Of a stretch of 64,000 nucleotides of DNA, positions 27,147 to 37,430 are shown one piece after another. Both the position numbers and the translations under genes were made by a program. The stretch covers positions 102,677 to 166,676 of the forward strand of contig JAPONM010000007.1 in assembly GCA_026713925.1 (NCBI GenBank), written 5' to 3'. This DNA is from Gammaproteobacteria bacterium (GTDB taxonomy: Bacteria > Pseudomonadota > Gammaproteobacteria > UBA4575). Position 1 is the stretch's first letter. Every line of letters starts with the position of its first letter. The notes beneath the pieces are model-generated. The model had not been told where the DNA came from, did not search any database, and saw only the letters and a list, made by a program, of their open reading frames with translations.

Positions 27147-27830
27147 AGGGCTGCTCGAGGTTGTTGTTCGATACCCCATGATAGCATACAGACTGCCTGT
27201 CCGCCCAAGGCGGGTCCGGTTCATCAGGTCTGTTTGGGGCTTGAGGTACTGGTCGGTTGCACGCTGGTGCGTACTCCGGCATTGCACGAGGCCCCTTCAC
27301 TTTCGCGCCCGTACAGGCAGGCGCTTCTGGACTGGTGTCCAGCTGGATTTATACGGGATGTTGTCCCGTACTGGGGTTCAATGGTGCCGGGAATTGTGCC
27401 GGTCCGGCAATTCCTATTTCTGACGTGCAGGGACTATGCCTTGGCCGGCACAGCAGGCCCCGGGAACTGCACGGCGCAGAAGCGAAACCAAGAGCCTACT
27501 AATGAGGAACTGGGCCAGAAGTGGTGACGGGACAGGAAGTGATACTTTTTCAGTGCTTGTGATCTTGCTACATAGGTCCCTCTCTACTTATGCCCGCATA
27601 ATTAAATACGATTGAAAACGAAGTCTATTCATACATGAAAAACAGTAGCATATGGGTTTGGGTCCGGTTCCCGGCAGTGTCCAAAGTGTGGTGTGCGCGA
27701 AGATATGGGGCTCCCTGGCGTTCGAATTCAGATACAATGGTCCATTGCACCCTGTCCGGGAATGCTCGTGCACGCGGGCGTATGATGAATCCGGATACTG
27801 CGGACCATTGAAATAGGGGAACATTTGGTA
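27147..27830. other. 684-bp gap before nuoA
   Basis: No coding frame is convincing. A perfect 7-bp inverted repeat TACGGGA/TCCCGTA (27352-27358 with 27364-27370, loop TGTTG) and a CCGCC/GGCGG hairpin near 27207 are present. The region should contain the nuo promoter on the + strand, but I see no strong sigma70 box pair. Confidence 0.4.
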
Positions 27831-28187
27831 ATGCTCGAAAACTATCTCCCTGTTCTCATATTTATTGTGCTGGCTGCCATCATGGCACTGGTTCCGACGG
27901 CAATGGGGATGGTACTCGGTCCCCGCACCCGGGATGATGCGAAAGACTCGCCCTATGAATGCGGATTTGAGGCCTTTGAGGATGCCAGGATGCAGTTTGA
28001 TGTGCGGTATTACCTGGTGGCCATCCTGTTCATCATATTTGACCTGGAGATTGCCTTCCTGTTTCCCTGGGCGGTGGCCATCCGTGAAGTCGGGCTTGTA
28101 GGCTTTATTGCCATGGCGGTATTCCTTGTTGTGCTTACCGTAGGATTTGTCTATGAGTGGAAAAAAGGGGCCCTGGACTGGGATTGA
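27831..28187 (+). CDS. nuoA: NADH-quinone oxidoreductase subunit A
   Basis: Three-helix membrane subunit of complex I, 118 residues from ATG 27831; AGGGGA lies upstream and the TTG at 27825 is less likely. The loop [39 protein letters not shown] is the family hallmark, with the conserved Cys and Glu/Asp that link it to the quinone channel. First of 14 nuo genes in the usual order. Confidence 0.97.
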   Translation: MLENYLPVLIFIVLAAIMALVPTAMGMVLGPRTRDDAKDSPYECGFEAFEDARMQFDVRYYLVAILFIIFDLEIAFLFPWAVAIREVGLVGFIAMAVFLVVLTVGFVYEWKKGALDWD

Positions 28188-28262
28188 GGCGGTGCCGGAG
28201 GTGTGTGGAGCATGGGCGATAGAAACAGTTACGGGAGTCCGGTATAGGGGTATAAGCATCTC

Positions 28263-28739
28263 ATGGGAATAGAAGGGTATCTCGAACAGGGGTTTGTCAC
28301 GACCCGGCTGGACGACCTCATCAACTGGGCGAGGACCGGCTCCCTGTGGCCGGTAACCTTTGGACTGGCCTGCTGTGCTGTGGAAATGATGCATGCAGGT
28401 GCTGCACGGTATGACCTGGATCGTTTCGGTGTCATGTTCCGGCCCAGTCCGAGGCAGTCGGATGTCATGATCGTGGCAGGCACCTTGGTAAACAAGATGG
28501 CCCCGGCGCTGCGCAAGGTGTATGACCAGATGGCAGAGCCGAAATGGGTGATTTCCATGGGGTCATGTGCGAATGGCGGAGGCTACTATCATTATTCCTA
28601 TTCCGTAGTCAGGGGATGCGACCGGATTGTACCGGTCGATGTCTACGTTCCGGGTTGCCCACCCACCGCGGAAGCACTGCTGTACGGCATTCTTCAGTTG
28701 CAGAACAAGATCCGCCAGACCAGCACCATTGCCCGTTAG
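28263..28739 (+). CDS. nuoB: NADH-quinone oxidoreductase subunit B
   Basis: Peripheral-arm subunit of 158 residues that holds cluster N2, the last Fe-S centre before quinone. Ligands are visible as the adjacent cysteines in [11 protein letters not shown], the cysteine in MGSCANGGG and that in [12 protein letters not shown]. The 75-base gap from nuoA is the largest in the front half of the operon. Confidence 0.98.
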   Translation: MGIEGYLEQGFVTTRLDDLINWARTGSLWPVTFGLACCAVEMMHAGAARYDLDRFGVMFRPSPRQSDVMIVAGTLVNKMAPALRKVYDQMAEPKWVISMGSCANGGGYYHYSYSVVRGCDRIVPVDVYVPGCPPTAEALLYGILQLQNKIRQTSTIAR

Positions 28740-28750
28740 GCCCGGCCATC

Positions 28751-29470
28751 ATGGAGGACCGCATCCGTCAATTCTGCACTGACCTGCAGCGCGCCTTTAC
28801 CTCACGGCTGCAGGCCTTGGATATTGGTCGCGGGGAAATCACGCTGACCGTGAGTGCACAGGATCTCACTGGTGTCATGTCGCAGCTTCATGACACGTCC
28901 GGTTTCGGGTTTGAACAGCTTGTCGACCTCTCCGGAATTGACTATCTGGAATTCGGGGTGGGTGAATGGAACACGGAATCGGCGACCTCGTCAGGATTCA
29001 GCCGCGGTGCACAGAAGGCCTCTTTCGGGCGCTTTACTTTCGAGGATATACCGCCGGCCAGGGCCCTGGAAGAGCCCCGCTTTGCGGTCGTCTACCATCT
29101 GCTTTCCGTATCCGGAAACCAGCGGCTGCGCATCAAGGCATTCTGCGAAGACAATACCCTGCCCATGTTGCCCTCCATGTGCGACATATGGTCCTCGGCA
29201 AACTGGTACGAACGGGAAGCCTTTGACCTCTACGGGATCATTTTTGAGGGTCATCCCGACTTGCGCCGCCTGCTTACCGACTACGGGTTCACCGGATATC
29301 CGTTCCGCAAGGACTTTCCCCTGGTGGGTCATGTCGAGGTGCGCTACGACCCGCAGCAAAAACGCGTCATCTACCAGCCGGTTTCCATTGAGCCGAGAAT
29401 CAGTGTGCCCAAGGTGATCCGGGACGATTATCGGTTTGAATCCGCTGAACAGGAAGAAGACGATGCCTGA
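28751..29470 (+). CDS. nuoC: NADH-quinone oxidoreductase subunit C
   Basis: Peripheral-arm 30-kDa-type subunit, 239 residues from ATG 28751, 11 bases after nuoB. The signature [31 protein letters not shown] is present. Here nuoC is separate from nuoD, unlike the fused nuoCD of E. coli and Pseudomonas. The last 8 bases overlap nuoD. Confidence 0.97.
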   Translation: MEDRIRQFCTDLQRAFTSRLQALDIGRGEITLTVSAQDLTGVMSQLHDTSGFGFEQLVDLSGIDYLEFGVGEWNTESATSSGFSRGAQKASFGRFTFEDIPPARALEEPRFAVVYHLLSVSGNQRLRIKAFCEDNTLPMLPSMCDIWSSANWYEREAFDLYGIIFEGHPDLRRLLTDYGFTGYPFRKDFPLVGHVEVRYDPQQKRVIYQPVSIEPRISVPKVIRDDYRFESAEQEEDDA

Positions 29471-30716
29471 GTTGCGCAACTACACCATGAATTTCGGGCC
29501 GCAGCATCCCGCGGCACACGGTGTCCTGAGACTGGTCCTGGAAATGGAAGGTGAGGTGGTCCGGCATGCCGACCCGCATATCGGCCTGCTGCACCGCGCC
29601 ACGGAAAAGCTTGCCGAGAGCAAGCCGTATAATCACAGCATCGGTTACATGGACCGGCTCGACTACGTGTCCATGATGTGTAACGAGCATGCCTACGTGC
29701 TGGCCATCGAAAAGCTGGCCGAAATCCAGGCGCCCGTACGGGCACAGTACATCCGCGTCATGTTCGATGAAATCACCCGAATTCTCAATCATCTGCTGTG
29801 GCTGGGTGCGCATGCGCTGGATATCGGTGCGATGACCGTGTTCCTGTATGCCTTTCGCGAGCGAGAGGACCTGATGGACTGCTACGAGGCCGTGTCCGGT
29901 ACACGCATGCATGCCACCTACTACCGGCCAGGCGGGGTGCATCGTGACTTGCCCGATGAAATGCCAAAATACGTGGAGTCGCGCTGGCACAACAAAAAGG
30001 AAGTCGAAAACCTGAACCGGGCGCGCACCGGTTCGCTGCTGGATTTCATCGAAGACTTTACACACAGGTTCCCGTCCTGTGTGGACGAGTATGAAACCCT
30101 GCTCACCGAGAACCGGATCTGGAAGCAGCGCACCGTTGACATTGGCATCGTGAGTCCGGAGAGGGCGCTGCAGCTGGGTTTTACCGGCCCCATGTTACGC
30201 GGTTCAGGCATCGAATGGGACCTGCGCCGCAAGCAGCCCTACGAAGTCTATAGACACCTGGATTTCCAGATTCCGGTAGGGGTCAACGGGGACTGCTATG
30301 ACCGCTACCTGGTGCGCATCGAGGAAATGCGCCAGTCGAATGTGATCATCAGGCAATGTGTGGACTGGTTGCGTACCCATCCCGGACCCGTGATGACGGA
30401 TAATCACAAGATTGCGCCACCCGAGCGCGAACAGATGAAAATGGGCATGGAAGAACTTATCCATCATTTCAAGCTGTTTACGGAAGGCTACTGCCTGCCG
30501 CAGGGCGAGGTCTATTGTGCTATTGAGCACCCGAAGGGCGAACTGGGTATCTATCTGGTGTCGGACGGCGCCAACAAGCCGTACCGCCTGAAAATCCGTG
30601 CGCCCGGATTCGCCCATTTGGCGGCACTGGACGAAATGTCAAGAGGACACATGCTGGCGGATGTCGTGGCGATCATCGGGTCCCAAGACATCGTGTTTGG
30701 AGAAATAGACCGATGA
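29463..30716 (+). CDS. nuoD: NADH-quinone oxidoreductase subunit D
   Basis: 49-kDa-type subunit that forms the quinone site with NuoB, 417 residues from ATG 29463. It opens [23 protein letters not shown], with the quinone-site histidine in that segment, and ends in the typical DIVFGEIDR. Overlapping starts and stops with nuoC and nuoE (ATGA at 30713) imply translational coupling. Confidence 0.98.
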   Translation: MPELRNYTMNFGPQHPAAHGVLRLVLEMEGEVVRHADPHIGLLHRATEKLAESKPYNHSIGYMDRLDYVSMMCNEHAYVLAIEKLAEIQAPVRAQYIRVMFDEITRILNHLLWLGAHALDIGAMTVFLYAFREREDLMDCYEAVSGTRMHATYYRPGGVHRDLPDEMPKYVESRWHNKKEVENLNRARTGSLLDFIEDFTHRFPSCVDEYETLLTENRIWKQRTVDIGIVSPERALQLGFTGPMLRGSGIEWDLRRKQPYEVYRHLDFQIPVGVNGDCYDRYLVRIEEMRQSNVIIRQCVDWLRTHPGPVMTDNHKIAPPEREQMKMGMEELIHHFKLFTEGYCLPQGEVYCAIEHPKGELGIYLVSDGANKPYRLKIRAPGFAHLAALDEMSRGHMLADVVAIIGSQDIVFGEIDR

Positions 30717-31210
30717 CAGACCCCGCATCACAGCCTGTGTTGTCTGAATATGTGCGCGGGGAGATCGATTCCTGGCTGGCGCGCTACCCGGTGGACCAGA
30801 AACAATCCGCAATACTGGGCGCCCTGCGTGCCCTGCAACATGAGGACGGATACCTTCAGGTGGAGAAGATGGATGCGGTGGCCCGCTATCTGGAAATGCC
30901 GGCCATTGCCGTGTATGAAGTCGCCTCCTTCTATTCCATGTTTGAGCTTGAACCGGTCGGCAGGCATACCCTGTCGGTGTGCACGAACCTGTCCTGCATG
31001 CTGTGCGGGGCAGACGAAATCGTAGAACATCTGAAAAGCAGGCTTGGCATCGGGCTGGGCGAAAGCACCCCGGACGGCAAGTTTTTCCTGAAAAGGGAGG
31101 AGGAGTGCCTGGCTGCATGCTGCGCCGCACCCGTGATGCAGGTCAATCATGTGTATCAGGAGAATCTGACGGTCGAGCAAGTTGACAGGATTCTGGAAGG
31201 TCTGGATTGA
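30713..31210 (+). CDS. nuoE: NADH-quinone oxidoreductase subunit E
   Basis: 24-kDa-type subunit of the NADH dehydrogenase module, 165 residues. It binds the [2Fe-2S] cluster N1a through [12 protein letters not shown] and [11 protein letters not shown], which supply the four cysteines. The start ATG overlaps the nuoD stop by four bases. Confidence 0.97.
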   Translation: MTDPASQPVLSEYVRGEIDSWLARYPVDQKQSAILGALRALQHEDGYLQVEKMDAVARYLEMPAIAVYEVASFYSMFELEPVGRHTLSVCTNLSCMLCGADEIVEHLKSRLGIGLGESTPDGKFFLKREEECLAACCAAPVMQVNHVYQENLTVEQVDRILEGLD

Positions 31211-31214
31211 GAAG

Positions 31215-32519
31215 ATGGTGCAACTGAACAACGTCTGTTTTGAAACCCTGCAGTTTGACCAGCCCTGGACACTGGAAAATTATATCCGTCTCGGCGGGTA
31301 TTCCGCCTGGGAGAAAATCCTGCAGGATAATATTCCGCCTGCCGATATCATCGAGCAGGTCAAGGCATCCGGTCTGAGAGGGCGCGGCGGGGCAGGGTTC
31401 CCGACCGGGCTGAAATGGAGTTTCATGCCACACAAGACGGGTGTGCAGAATTATGTCGTGTGCAATTCGGACGAATCCGAGCCGGGCACCTGCAAGGACC
31501 GCGATATCCTGCGGTACAACCCGCATGCAGTAATCGAGGGCATGGCCATTGCAGCCTATGCAATGGGGGCGTCCGTAGGGTACAACTATGTGCGCGGCGA
31601 GTTTCTGGATGAACCGTACATGCGGTTTGCGGATGCCTTGAACGAGGCCTACTCGGCAGGGTATCTGGGTGACAACATACTGGGTACGGACTTTACCTTC
31701 TATCTGCACGATACACTGGGTGCAGGGGCCTACATCTGTGGCGAGGAGACCGCCCTGCTGGAGTCGCTGGAAGGGAAAAAGGGCCTGCCGAGGTTCAAGC
31801 CGCCGTTTCCTGCCAGCAGGGGCCTGTACGGCAAGCCCACCACGATCAACAATACCGAAACCTTTGCCTCGGTCCCCAGTATCCTGCGCAACGGCGCAGA
31901 GTGGTTCATGGCCATGGGTGTGGAGAAAAGCGGGGGAACGAAGTGTTTTTCGGTTTCCGGACACGTAAACCGTCCGGGCAATTTTGAAATCCCGCTTGGT
32001 ACACCTTTCTCGGAACTGCTCGAACTGGCAAGCGGGGTGCGTTCCGGGCACACGCTCAAGGCGGTGATACCCGGCGGCTCCTCCGTACCTGTTCTGCCGG
32101 GGGAAGTCATGCTGGATACCAGCATGGACTACGAATCCATTGCCCAGGCTGGTTCCCTGCTGGGGTCGGGTGCGGTCATCGTGATGGATGACACCACGGA
32201 CATGGTCAAGGTTCTGCAGCGCATCTCGCGGTTTTATTTTGCCGAGTCCTGTGGTCAGTGCACGCCGTGCCGGGAAGGTACCGGCTGGCTGTACCGGATG
32301 GTCAGCCGCATCATAGAAGGCAAGGGCCACCCGGAAGACTTGGAGAAACTCGACGACGTAGCCCGCAAGATCGAAGGCAGGACAATCTGTGCGCTCGGGG
32401 ATGCCGCGGCTATGCCGGTGCGCAGTTTCATCCGGCACTACCGGGATGAATTTGCCCACTACATCGAGCATGGGTGCAGTGTGCTGGACAAACCGGCTTC
32501 CCGCAACAGGGCGGCATGA
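31215..32519 (+). CDS. nuoF: NADH-quinone oxidoreductase subunit F
   Basis: 51-kDa-type subunit that oxidises NADH, 434 residues from ATG 31215 (an earlier frame start would overlap nuoE). The NADH/FMN loop [16 protein letters not shown] and the segment [19 protein letters not shown] are present. Cluster N3 ligands lie in [14 protein letters not shown] and a later cysteine in [11 protein letters not shown]. Confidence 0.97.
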   Translation: MVQLNNVCFETLQFDQPWTLENYIRLGGYSAWEKILQDNIPPADIIEQVKASGLRGRGGAGFPTGLKWSFMPHKTGVQNYVVCNSDESEPGTCKDRDILRYNPHAVIEGMAIAAYAMGASVGYNYVRGEFLDEPYMRFADALNEAYSAGYLGDNILGTDFTFYLHDTLGAGAYICGEETALLESLEGKKGLPRFKPPFPASRGLYGKPTTINNTETFASVPSILRNGAEWFMAMGVEKSGGTKCFSVSGHVNRPGNFEIPLGTPFSELLELASGVRSGHTLKAVIPGGSSVPVLPGEVMLDTSMDYESIAQAGSLLGSGAVIVMDDTTDMVKVLQRISRFYFAESCGQCTPCREGTGWLYRMVSRIIEGKGHPEDLEKLDDVARKIEGRTICALGDAAAMPVRSFIRHYRDEFAHYIEHGCSVLDKPASRNRAA

Positions 32520-32537
32520 AACAAGGATCCGGCCCTG

Positions 32538-34919
32538 ATGTCTGAAAATCTCATTCAGCTGTTTATCAACGACCGGGAGGTATATGCCTCCAGAGGGGCC
32601 ATGCTGATCGAGGTGGCGGATCAGTATGACATCCGTATTCCGCGTTTTTGCTATCACAAAAAGCTCTCGGTGGCGGCCAATTGCCGCATGTGTATGGTGG
32701 AAGTCGAGAAGGTACCCAAGGCATTGCCCGCGTGTGCGACTCCGGTTGCAGAAGGCATGAAGGTGTACACCCATTCACCGGCTGCACTGGATGCCCAGAA
32801 AAGCACGATGGAGTTCCTGCTGATCAATCACCCGCTTGACTGCCCCGTGTGTGACCAGGGAGGCGAGTGTGAACTGCAGGATACGGCCATGGGGTACGGG
32901 AAGGATATTTCGCGGTATACTGAAAGAAAGCGCGTGGTGGCAGACAAGGACCTGGGACCACTGGTTTCGACCGACATGACTCGCTGTATACACTGCACGC
33001 GCTGTGTCCGGTTTGGCAGTGAAATTGCCGGCATTCGTGAACTGGGTGCCACCGGGCGTAGCGAATTCATGGAGATTGGTACCTTTGTCGAGCGCTCGCT
33101 CAGTTCCGAGCTGTCAGGAAATGTAATTGACGTGTGTCCTGTCGGGGCCCTGAACGCCAAGCCTTCACGCATGCAGGCCCGCTCCTGGGAGATGCTGCAA
33201 ATGCCTGGGGTGGCCCCGCACGACGGGGTGGGCTCCAATGTCTACCTGCACGTGCTGCGCGACAGGGTGGTGCGTGTGGTGCCCCGGGAAAATGACACCC
33301 TGAACGAGACCTGGATTTCCGACCGCGACCGGTTCAGCTACGAGGGTGTGCACACGCCCGACCGGGCCATGCTGCCTCTGGTCAGGAGCGACCGGAAATG
33401 GCACGACAGTGACTGGCCTGACAGCTTGGCCAGGGTGGCCAGGCACATTGGACAGTATCCTGCCGAGCAGGTCGGCGTGCTGGCAGCACCGCATGCCACC
33501 CTGGAGGAACTGTACCTGCTGCAGAAGCTGTTCCGTGGCCTGGGTGTCCACAACATTGATCATCGTGTCCGCCAGACCGATTTTGCAGATCAGGCCTCCA
33601 TGCCCCTGTTTCCGTACCTGGGACAGACGATTGAATCCTTCGAGCACAACGATGCCGTGTTTCTTGTAGGCTGTGATATCCGTTTCGAGCAGCCCATGAT
33701 CGCTCACCGCATGCGCAAGGCAACCGCCAGGGGCTGCCAGGTCGCGGCCCTGAACCCACGGGAGCTAGATTTCCTCTTTACCTCGCAAGTCAACTGGAAC
33801 CTGGCCCCCCAGAACTGGTTGCGCGCGCTGGCAGAAATTGCAAAGTGCCTGCCCGGTGACACACTGCGCCAGCTACCGCCTGCCTTGCAGGAACTGGTCG
33901 AACTGGTATCAACCTCCACCTTTGCGCAGTACATCTTTGACCTTCTGAAACAGGCCGGTGCTGCCAGTATCCTCATGGGTGCAATGTCGGAAGCTCACCC
34001 GCAGGCCTCTGTGCTACGGGCCATGGGGAATTTCATTGCCAGCCATGTCGATGCCAATTTCGGGATGCTCCCGCAGGCCGGGAATTCAGCCGGTGCCTGG
34101 ATGAGCGGCGTGCTTCCGCACCGCCTGCCTGCAGGCGTTCCCGGTCCGGACCCGGGCCTGGATGCTGCCGGGATGCTTGCCCGGCCCCGCAAGGTCTTCG
34201 TGCTGTTCAATCTGGAGCCGGAGTTTGATTTTGCGAGTGCACCGGCTGCCCTGCACGCGATGCATGAAGCCGAGTGCGTGGTAGTGTTTTCTTCCTATAT
34301 CACCGACTCGATGAAGGAGTATGCAGATGTAATCCTTCCGGTCGCGACCTTTGCGGAAACAGAAGGCACCTATGTGAATGCGGAAGGGCGCTGGCAGACG
34401 GTCGAGCGGGCCGTAGCTGCGCCTGGTCAGGCCAGACCTGCCTGGCGCGTGTTGCGCGTTCTGGCCAATAACCTGGGCCTTGAAGGGTTCTCCTATCGGT
34501 CCTGCGAGCAGGTTCTTGAAGAAATCAGGAAGCAGTTCTCACAGGAGACCAGATTTCAGAGCAGTCAGTATGCACTCGGGGAGGTGAATCTGCAGCCGGG
34601 TGCAGGAGGGGTGTACCGGGTGTCGGATACACCGGTGTATGCCGTGGACAATGTCGTGCGGCGTGCGGCTTCCCTGCAGCAAACCCTGTTGGCTCGACCG
34701 CCCCATATTGCAATGTGTGAACAGCAGGCGCGCGAACTCGGAGTGCTGGGTGAACGCACGGTGCAGGTGGTGCAGGCGGGGCGGGAGATGGCGCTTGAAC
34801 TGCAGCTTGATGAGGCGTTGCCCATGGAGTGCGTGTGGATACAGAAAAGTGCGCACGACATGGATACGCTGGGTGATGCCATTGCGCCGGTGAAAATACA
34901 GGGGTTTGCCCATGACTGA
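32538..34919 (+). CDS. nuoG: NADH-quinone oxidoreductase subunit G
   Basis: 75-kDa-type subunit of 793 residues that chains Fe-S clusters between NuoF and NuoI. The N-terminal ferredoxin-like domain has [19 protein letters not shown]. The His-Cys ligand set of N5 is in [18 protein letters not shown], and the N4 ligands are in [11 protein letters not shown] and VCPVGAL. A molybdopterin-oxidoreductase-like domain fills residues of about 220-690. The stop overlaps the nuoH start. Confidence 0.97.
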   Translation: MSENLIQLFINDREVYASRGAMLIEVADQYDIRIPRFCYHKKLSVAANCRMCMVEVEKVPKALPACATPVAEGMKVYTHSPAALDAQKSTMEFLLINHPLDCPVCDQGGECELQDTAMGYGKDISRYTERKRVVADKDLGPLVSTDMTRCIHCTRCVRFGSEIAGIRELGATGRSEFMEIGTFVERSLSSELSGNVIDVCPVGALNAKPSRMQARSWEMLQMPGVAPHDGVGSNVYLHVLRDRVVRVVPRENDTLNETWISDRDRFSYEGVHTPDRAMLPLVRSDRKWHDSDWPDSLARVARHIGQYPAEQVGVLAAPHATLEELYLLQKLFRGLGVHNIDHRVRQTDFADQASMPLFPYLGQTIESFEHNDAVFLVGCDIRFEQPMIAHRMRKATARGCQVAALNPRELDFLFTSQVNWNLAPQNWLRALAEIAKCLPGDTLRQLPPALQELVELVSTSTFAQYIFDLLKQAGAASILMGAMSEAHPQASVLRAMGNFIASHVDANFGMLPQAGNSAGAWMSGVLPHRLPAGVPGPDPGLDAAGMLARPRKVFVLFNLEPEFDFASAPAALHAMHEAECVVVFSSYITDSMKEYADVILPVATFAETEGTYVNAEGRWQTVERAVAAPGQARPAWRVLRVLANNLGLEGFSYRSCEQVLEEIRKQFSQETRFQSSQYALGEVNLQPGAGGVYRVSDTPVYAVDNVVRRAASLQQTLLARPPHIAMCEQQARELGVLGERTVQVVQAGREMALELQLDEALPMECVWIQKSAHDMDTLGDAIAPVKIQGFAHD

Positions 34920-35976
34920 GTGGTGGCTCAATTTCACTTCACCGATCCCCCCGGTGCTGCTGACGACCGCGTACATTTTTGTATTCATGTTGGTGATCGT
35001 GGGTTGTGTGGCCTATGTCACCCTGGCAGAGCGCAAGGTCCTGGGGTTCATGCAGGTGCGCATCGGTCCCAACCGGGTGGGCCCGAGAGGCCTGGGTCAG
35101 CCGGTAGCCGATGCATTCAAACTGATGTTCAAGGAAATGGTCCTGCCCAGGGATGCGGACCGTTTCCTGTTCCGGCTTGCCCCCCTGCTGTCCATGACGC
35201 CTGCACTGGCTGCCTGGGCCGTGATCCCGTTTTCCGAACACCTGAACTTCACCGAAATCAATGCGGGACTGCTGTATATCCTGGCCATGACCTCTCTGGG
35301 AGTGTACGGCGTGATTGTGGCCGGGTGGGCCTCCAACTCCAAATATGCACTGCTTGGGTCCTTGCGTGCGGCGGCCCAGATCGTGGCGTATGAAATTGCC
35401 ATGGGCTTTGCCCTGGTAGGCGTGGTGATGGCAAGCGGCAGCCTGAGCCTGGGTGACATTGTCAGGGCACAGCAGGGGAGTGTCCTGCACTGGTACTGGC
35501 TGCCTTTGCTGCCATTGTTCCTGACATATCTGATCGCCGGTGTGGCTGAAACCAACCGGGCCCCGTTTGATGTGGTAGAAGGCGAGTCCGAGATTGTCGC
35601 AGGCTTTCATGTCGAGTACTCGGGAATGGGGTTTGCCATATTTTTTCTGGCTGAATATGCCAACATCATATTGATCTCGGCACTCACTGCATTGCTGTTT
35701 CTGGGTGGCTGGCTCAGTCCCCTGGAGGGGCTGGCTCCGATGCAAGCGTTTCATGTGCCGTACCTGGGCGTGATACTGGGGTCGGGTGCGCACTGGTTTG
35801 TTGCCAAGACCTGCTTTTTCATTTTCTGTTTTTTGTGGTTTCGTGCCACGTTTCCCCGTTATCGCTACGACCAAATCATGCGACTCGGCTGGAAGGTTCT
35901 GCTGCCTGTGACGCTTATCTGGATTTTTGTCGAAGGCATTTTGCTTTACGTGGAATTTCCACCCTGGTTCGACTAG
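34912..35976 (+). CDS. nuoH: NADH-quinone oxidoreductase subunit H
   Basis: Membrane subunit of 354 residues that links the quinone site to the proton channels, with about eight helices. Family motifs [19 protein letters not shown] and [26 protein letters not shown] are intact, including the acidic residues of the E-channel. ATG 34912 overlaps the nuoG stop. Confidence 0.97.
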   Translation: MTEWWLNFTSPIPPVLLTTAYIFVFMLVIVGCVAYVTLAERKVLGFMQVRIGPNRVGPRGLGQPVADAFKLMFKEMVLPRDADRFLFRLAPLLSMTPALAAWAVIPFSEHLNFTEINAGLLYILAMTSLGVYGVIVAGWASNSKYALLGSLRAAAQIVAYEIAMGFALVGVVMASGSLSLGDIVRAQQGSVLHWYWLPLLPLFLTYLIAGVAETNRAPFDVVEGESEIVAGFHVEYSGMGFAIFFLAEYANIILISALTALLFLGGWLSPLEGLAPMQAFHVPYLGVILGSGAHWFVAKTCFFIFCFLWFRATFPRYRYDQIMRLGWKVLLPVTLIWIFVEGILLYVEFPPWFD

Positions 35977-35986
35977 GCAGGTACTG

Positions 35987-36475
35987 ATGAGCAGGATAAA
36001 GAACCTCATACGCAGTTTCACCCTGTTGGAGCTCCTGAAGGGCATGCGCCTGACCGGGCGGCGCTTTGTCTCCAGAAAAAGTACGGTCCAGTATCCCGAG
36101 GAAAAGACTCCGCAATCACCACGCTTTCGCGGCCTGCATGCCTTGCGCCAGTATCCGGGTGGCGAGGAGCGCTGTATTGGCTGCAAGCTGTGTGAGGCCG
36201 TCTGTCCTGCGCTGGCCATCACGATTGATACGGAAGAGCGCGAAGACGGGAGCCGGCGTACCACCCGGTATGACATTGACTTGTTCAAGTGTGTCTACTG
36301 CGGGTTCTGTGAAGAGGCCTGTCCGGTGGATGCCATTGTGGAGACACGGGTATACGAGTATGCCTTTCTTGAACGGGGTGAGCAGATCATGACCAAGGAA
36401 ATGCTGCTCGAAGTGGGCAGAAAACACGAAGACCAGATCGCTGCGGACCGGTCGTCCAAGGCATTCGGTTACTGA
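35987..36475 (+). CDS. nuoI: NADH-quinone oxidoreductase subunit I
   Basis: TYKY-type ferredoxin subunit, 162 residues from ATG 35987. Two [4Fe-4S] motifs, [16 protein letters not shown] and [16 protein letters not shown], hold clusters N6a and N6b. An amphipathic N-terminal helix anchors it to the membrane arm. Confidence 0.97.
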   Translation: MSRIKNLIRSFTLLELLKGMRLTGRRFVSRKSTVQYPEEKTPQSPRFRGLHALRQYPGGEERCIGCKLCEAVCPALAITIDTEEREDGSRRTTRYDIDLFKCVYCGFCEEACPVDAIVETRVYEYAFLERGEQIMTKEMLLEVGRKHEDQIAADRSSKAFGY

Positions 36476-36491
36476 ACCGGGTAGGCAGGAA

Positions 36492-37079
36492 ATGCTGATA
36501 CAAACTGCAGTTTTCTATTTCTTTGCGGGCATTCTGGTGCTGTCGGCACTTGCCATGATTACGGTCCGCAACCCGGTGCATGCGGTCCTGTTTTTGGTGC
36601 TGGCCTTTTTCACCAGTGCCGCGATCTGGCTGTTGCTCGAAGCGGAATTTCTGGGCATTACCCTGGTGCTGGTTTATGTCGGTGCGGTCATGGTGCTGTT
36701 CCTGTTTGTTGTAATGATGCTGGACATCAACCTGGCTAAGATGCGTGCAGGATTTGCCCGGCACCTGCCGGTCGGTCTGGTGGTGGGCGCCGTCATGGCG
36801 GCTGAAATGATCGTGATCCTGAATACTCCTGCCTTTGACCTGGCGCGGCCCCGGTTGAAGGCAGCGGACTACAGCAATACCCGGGAACTCGGTGAACTGC
36901 TGTTCACCGAGTATGTGTATCCGTTTGAAATTGCAGGGGTCATACTGCTGGTAGCCATTGTCGCGGCCATCACCCTGACCCTGCGCAAACGCGTGCGGAC
37001 CAGGAGCCAGAGTCCTGCAAGGCAGGTCAATGTGGACAGGAAAGACCGTGTGCGCCTGGTTTCCATGGATTCGGAGTAG
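36492..37079 (+). CDS. nuoJ: NADH-quinone oxidoreductase subunit J
   Basis: Membrane-arm subunit of 195 residues with five helices. It carries the family segments NPVHAVLFLVLAFFTSAAIWLLLEAEFLG and VYVGAVMVLFLFVVMML (the pi-bulge helix involved in coupling). The C-terminus ends in a basic tail slightly longer than in E. coli. Confidence 0.96.
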   Translation: MLIQTAVFYFFAGILVLSALAMITVRNPVHAVLFLVLAFFTSAAIWLLLEAEFLGITLVLVYVGAVMVLFLFVVMMLDINLAKMRAGFARHLPVGLVVGAVMAAEMIVILNTPAFDLARPRLKAADYSNTRELGELLFTEYVYPFEIAGVILLVAIVAAITLTLRKRVRTRSQSPARQVNVDRKDRVRLVSMDSE

Positions 37080-37109
37080 CTACACACACAGGAAGAAGAT
37101 CAATATTCC

Positions 37110-37415
37110 ATGATTACCCTGACACACTTCCTTGCACTGGGCGCCATACTTTTTTCTCTCGGCGTGGCAGGCATTTTTCTGAACCGCAAGAACGTGATTC
37201 TCCTGCTGATGGCAATCGAACTGATGCTGCTTGCCGTGAATATGAATTTCGTAGCGTTCTCCCATTATCTGGATGATCTGGCCGGGCAGGTATTTGTGTT
37301 CTTTATTCTCACGGTGTCTGCGGCGGAAGCTGCCATCGGCCTGGCAATTCTGGTCGTGCTGTACCGCGTTCGACAGACGATCAACGTACAGGATCTGGAA
37401 AGCCTGAAAGGCTAG
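37110..37415 (+). CDS. nuoK: NADH-quinone oxidoreductase subunit K
   Basis: Three-helix membrane subunit, 101 residues. The two conserved glutamates in membrane helices are visible in [18 protein letters not shown] and [15 protein letters not shown]. The ORF starts directly with [20 protein letters not shown], as in relatives. Confidence 0.97.
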   Translation: MITLTHFLALGAILFSLGVAGIFLNRKNVILLLMAIELMLLAVNMNFVAFSHYLDDLAGQVFVFFILTVSAAEAAIGLAILVVLYRVRQTINVQDLESLKG

Positions 37416-37430
37416 GTTCACAACAGTTCA

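Noticed and set aside
27234..27527. Possible gene between the truncated hemoglobin and nuoA
   Set aside because: Several overlapping frames exist in all phases, none with a ribosome site, hydrophobic pattern or motif.
27588..28394. Minus-strand frame of 268 codons over nuoA
   Set aside because: nuoA and nuoB are unmistakable on the other strand, and this frame has no recognisable domain.
31143..32774. Long minus-strand reading frame of 543 codons
   Set aside because: It lies entirely opposite nuoF and the ends of nuoE and nuoG, whose products are certain. It has no ribosome site and its composition mirrors the sense genes.
34939..36288. Minus-strand frame of 449 codons
   Set aside because: Shadow of nuoH and nuoI; no domain pattern.
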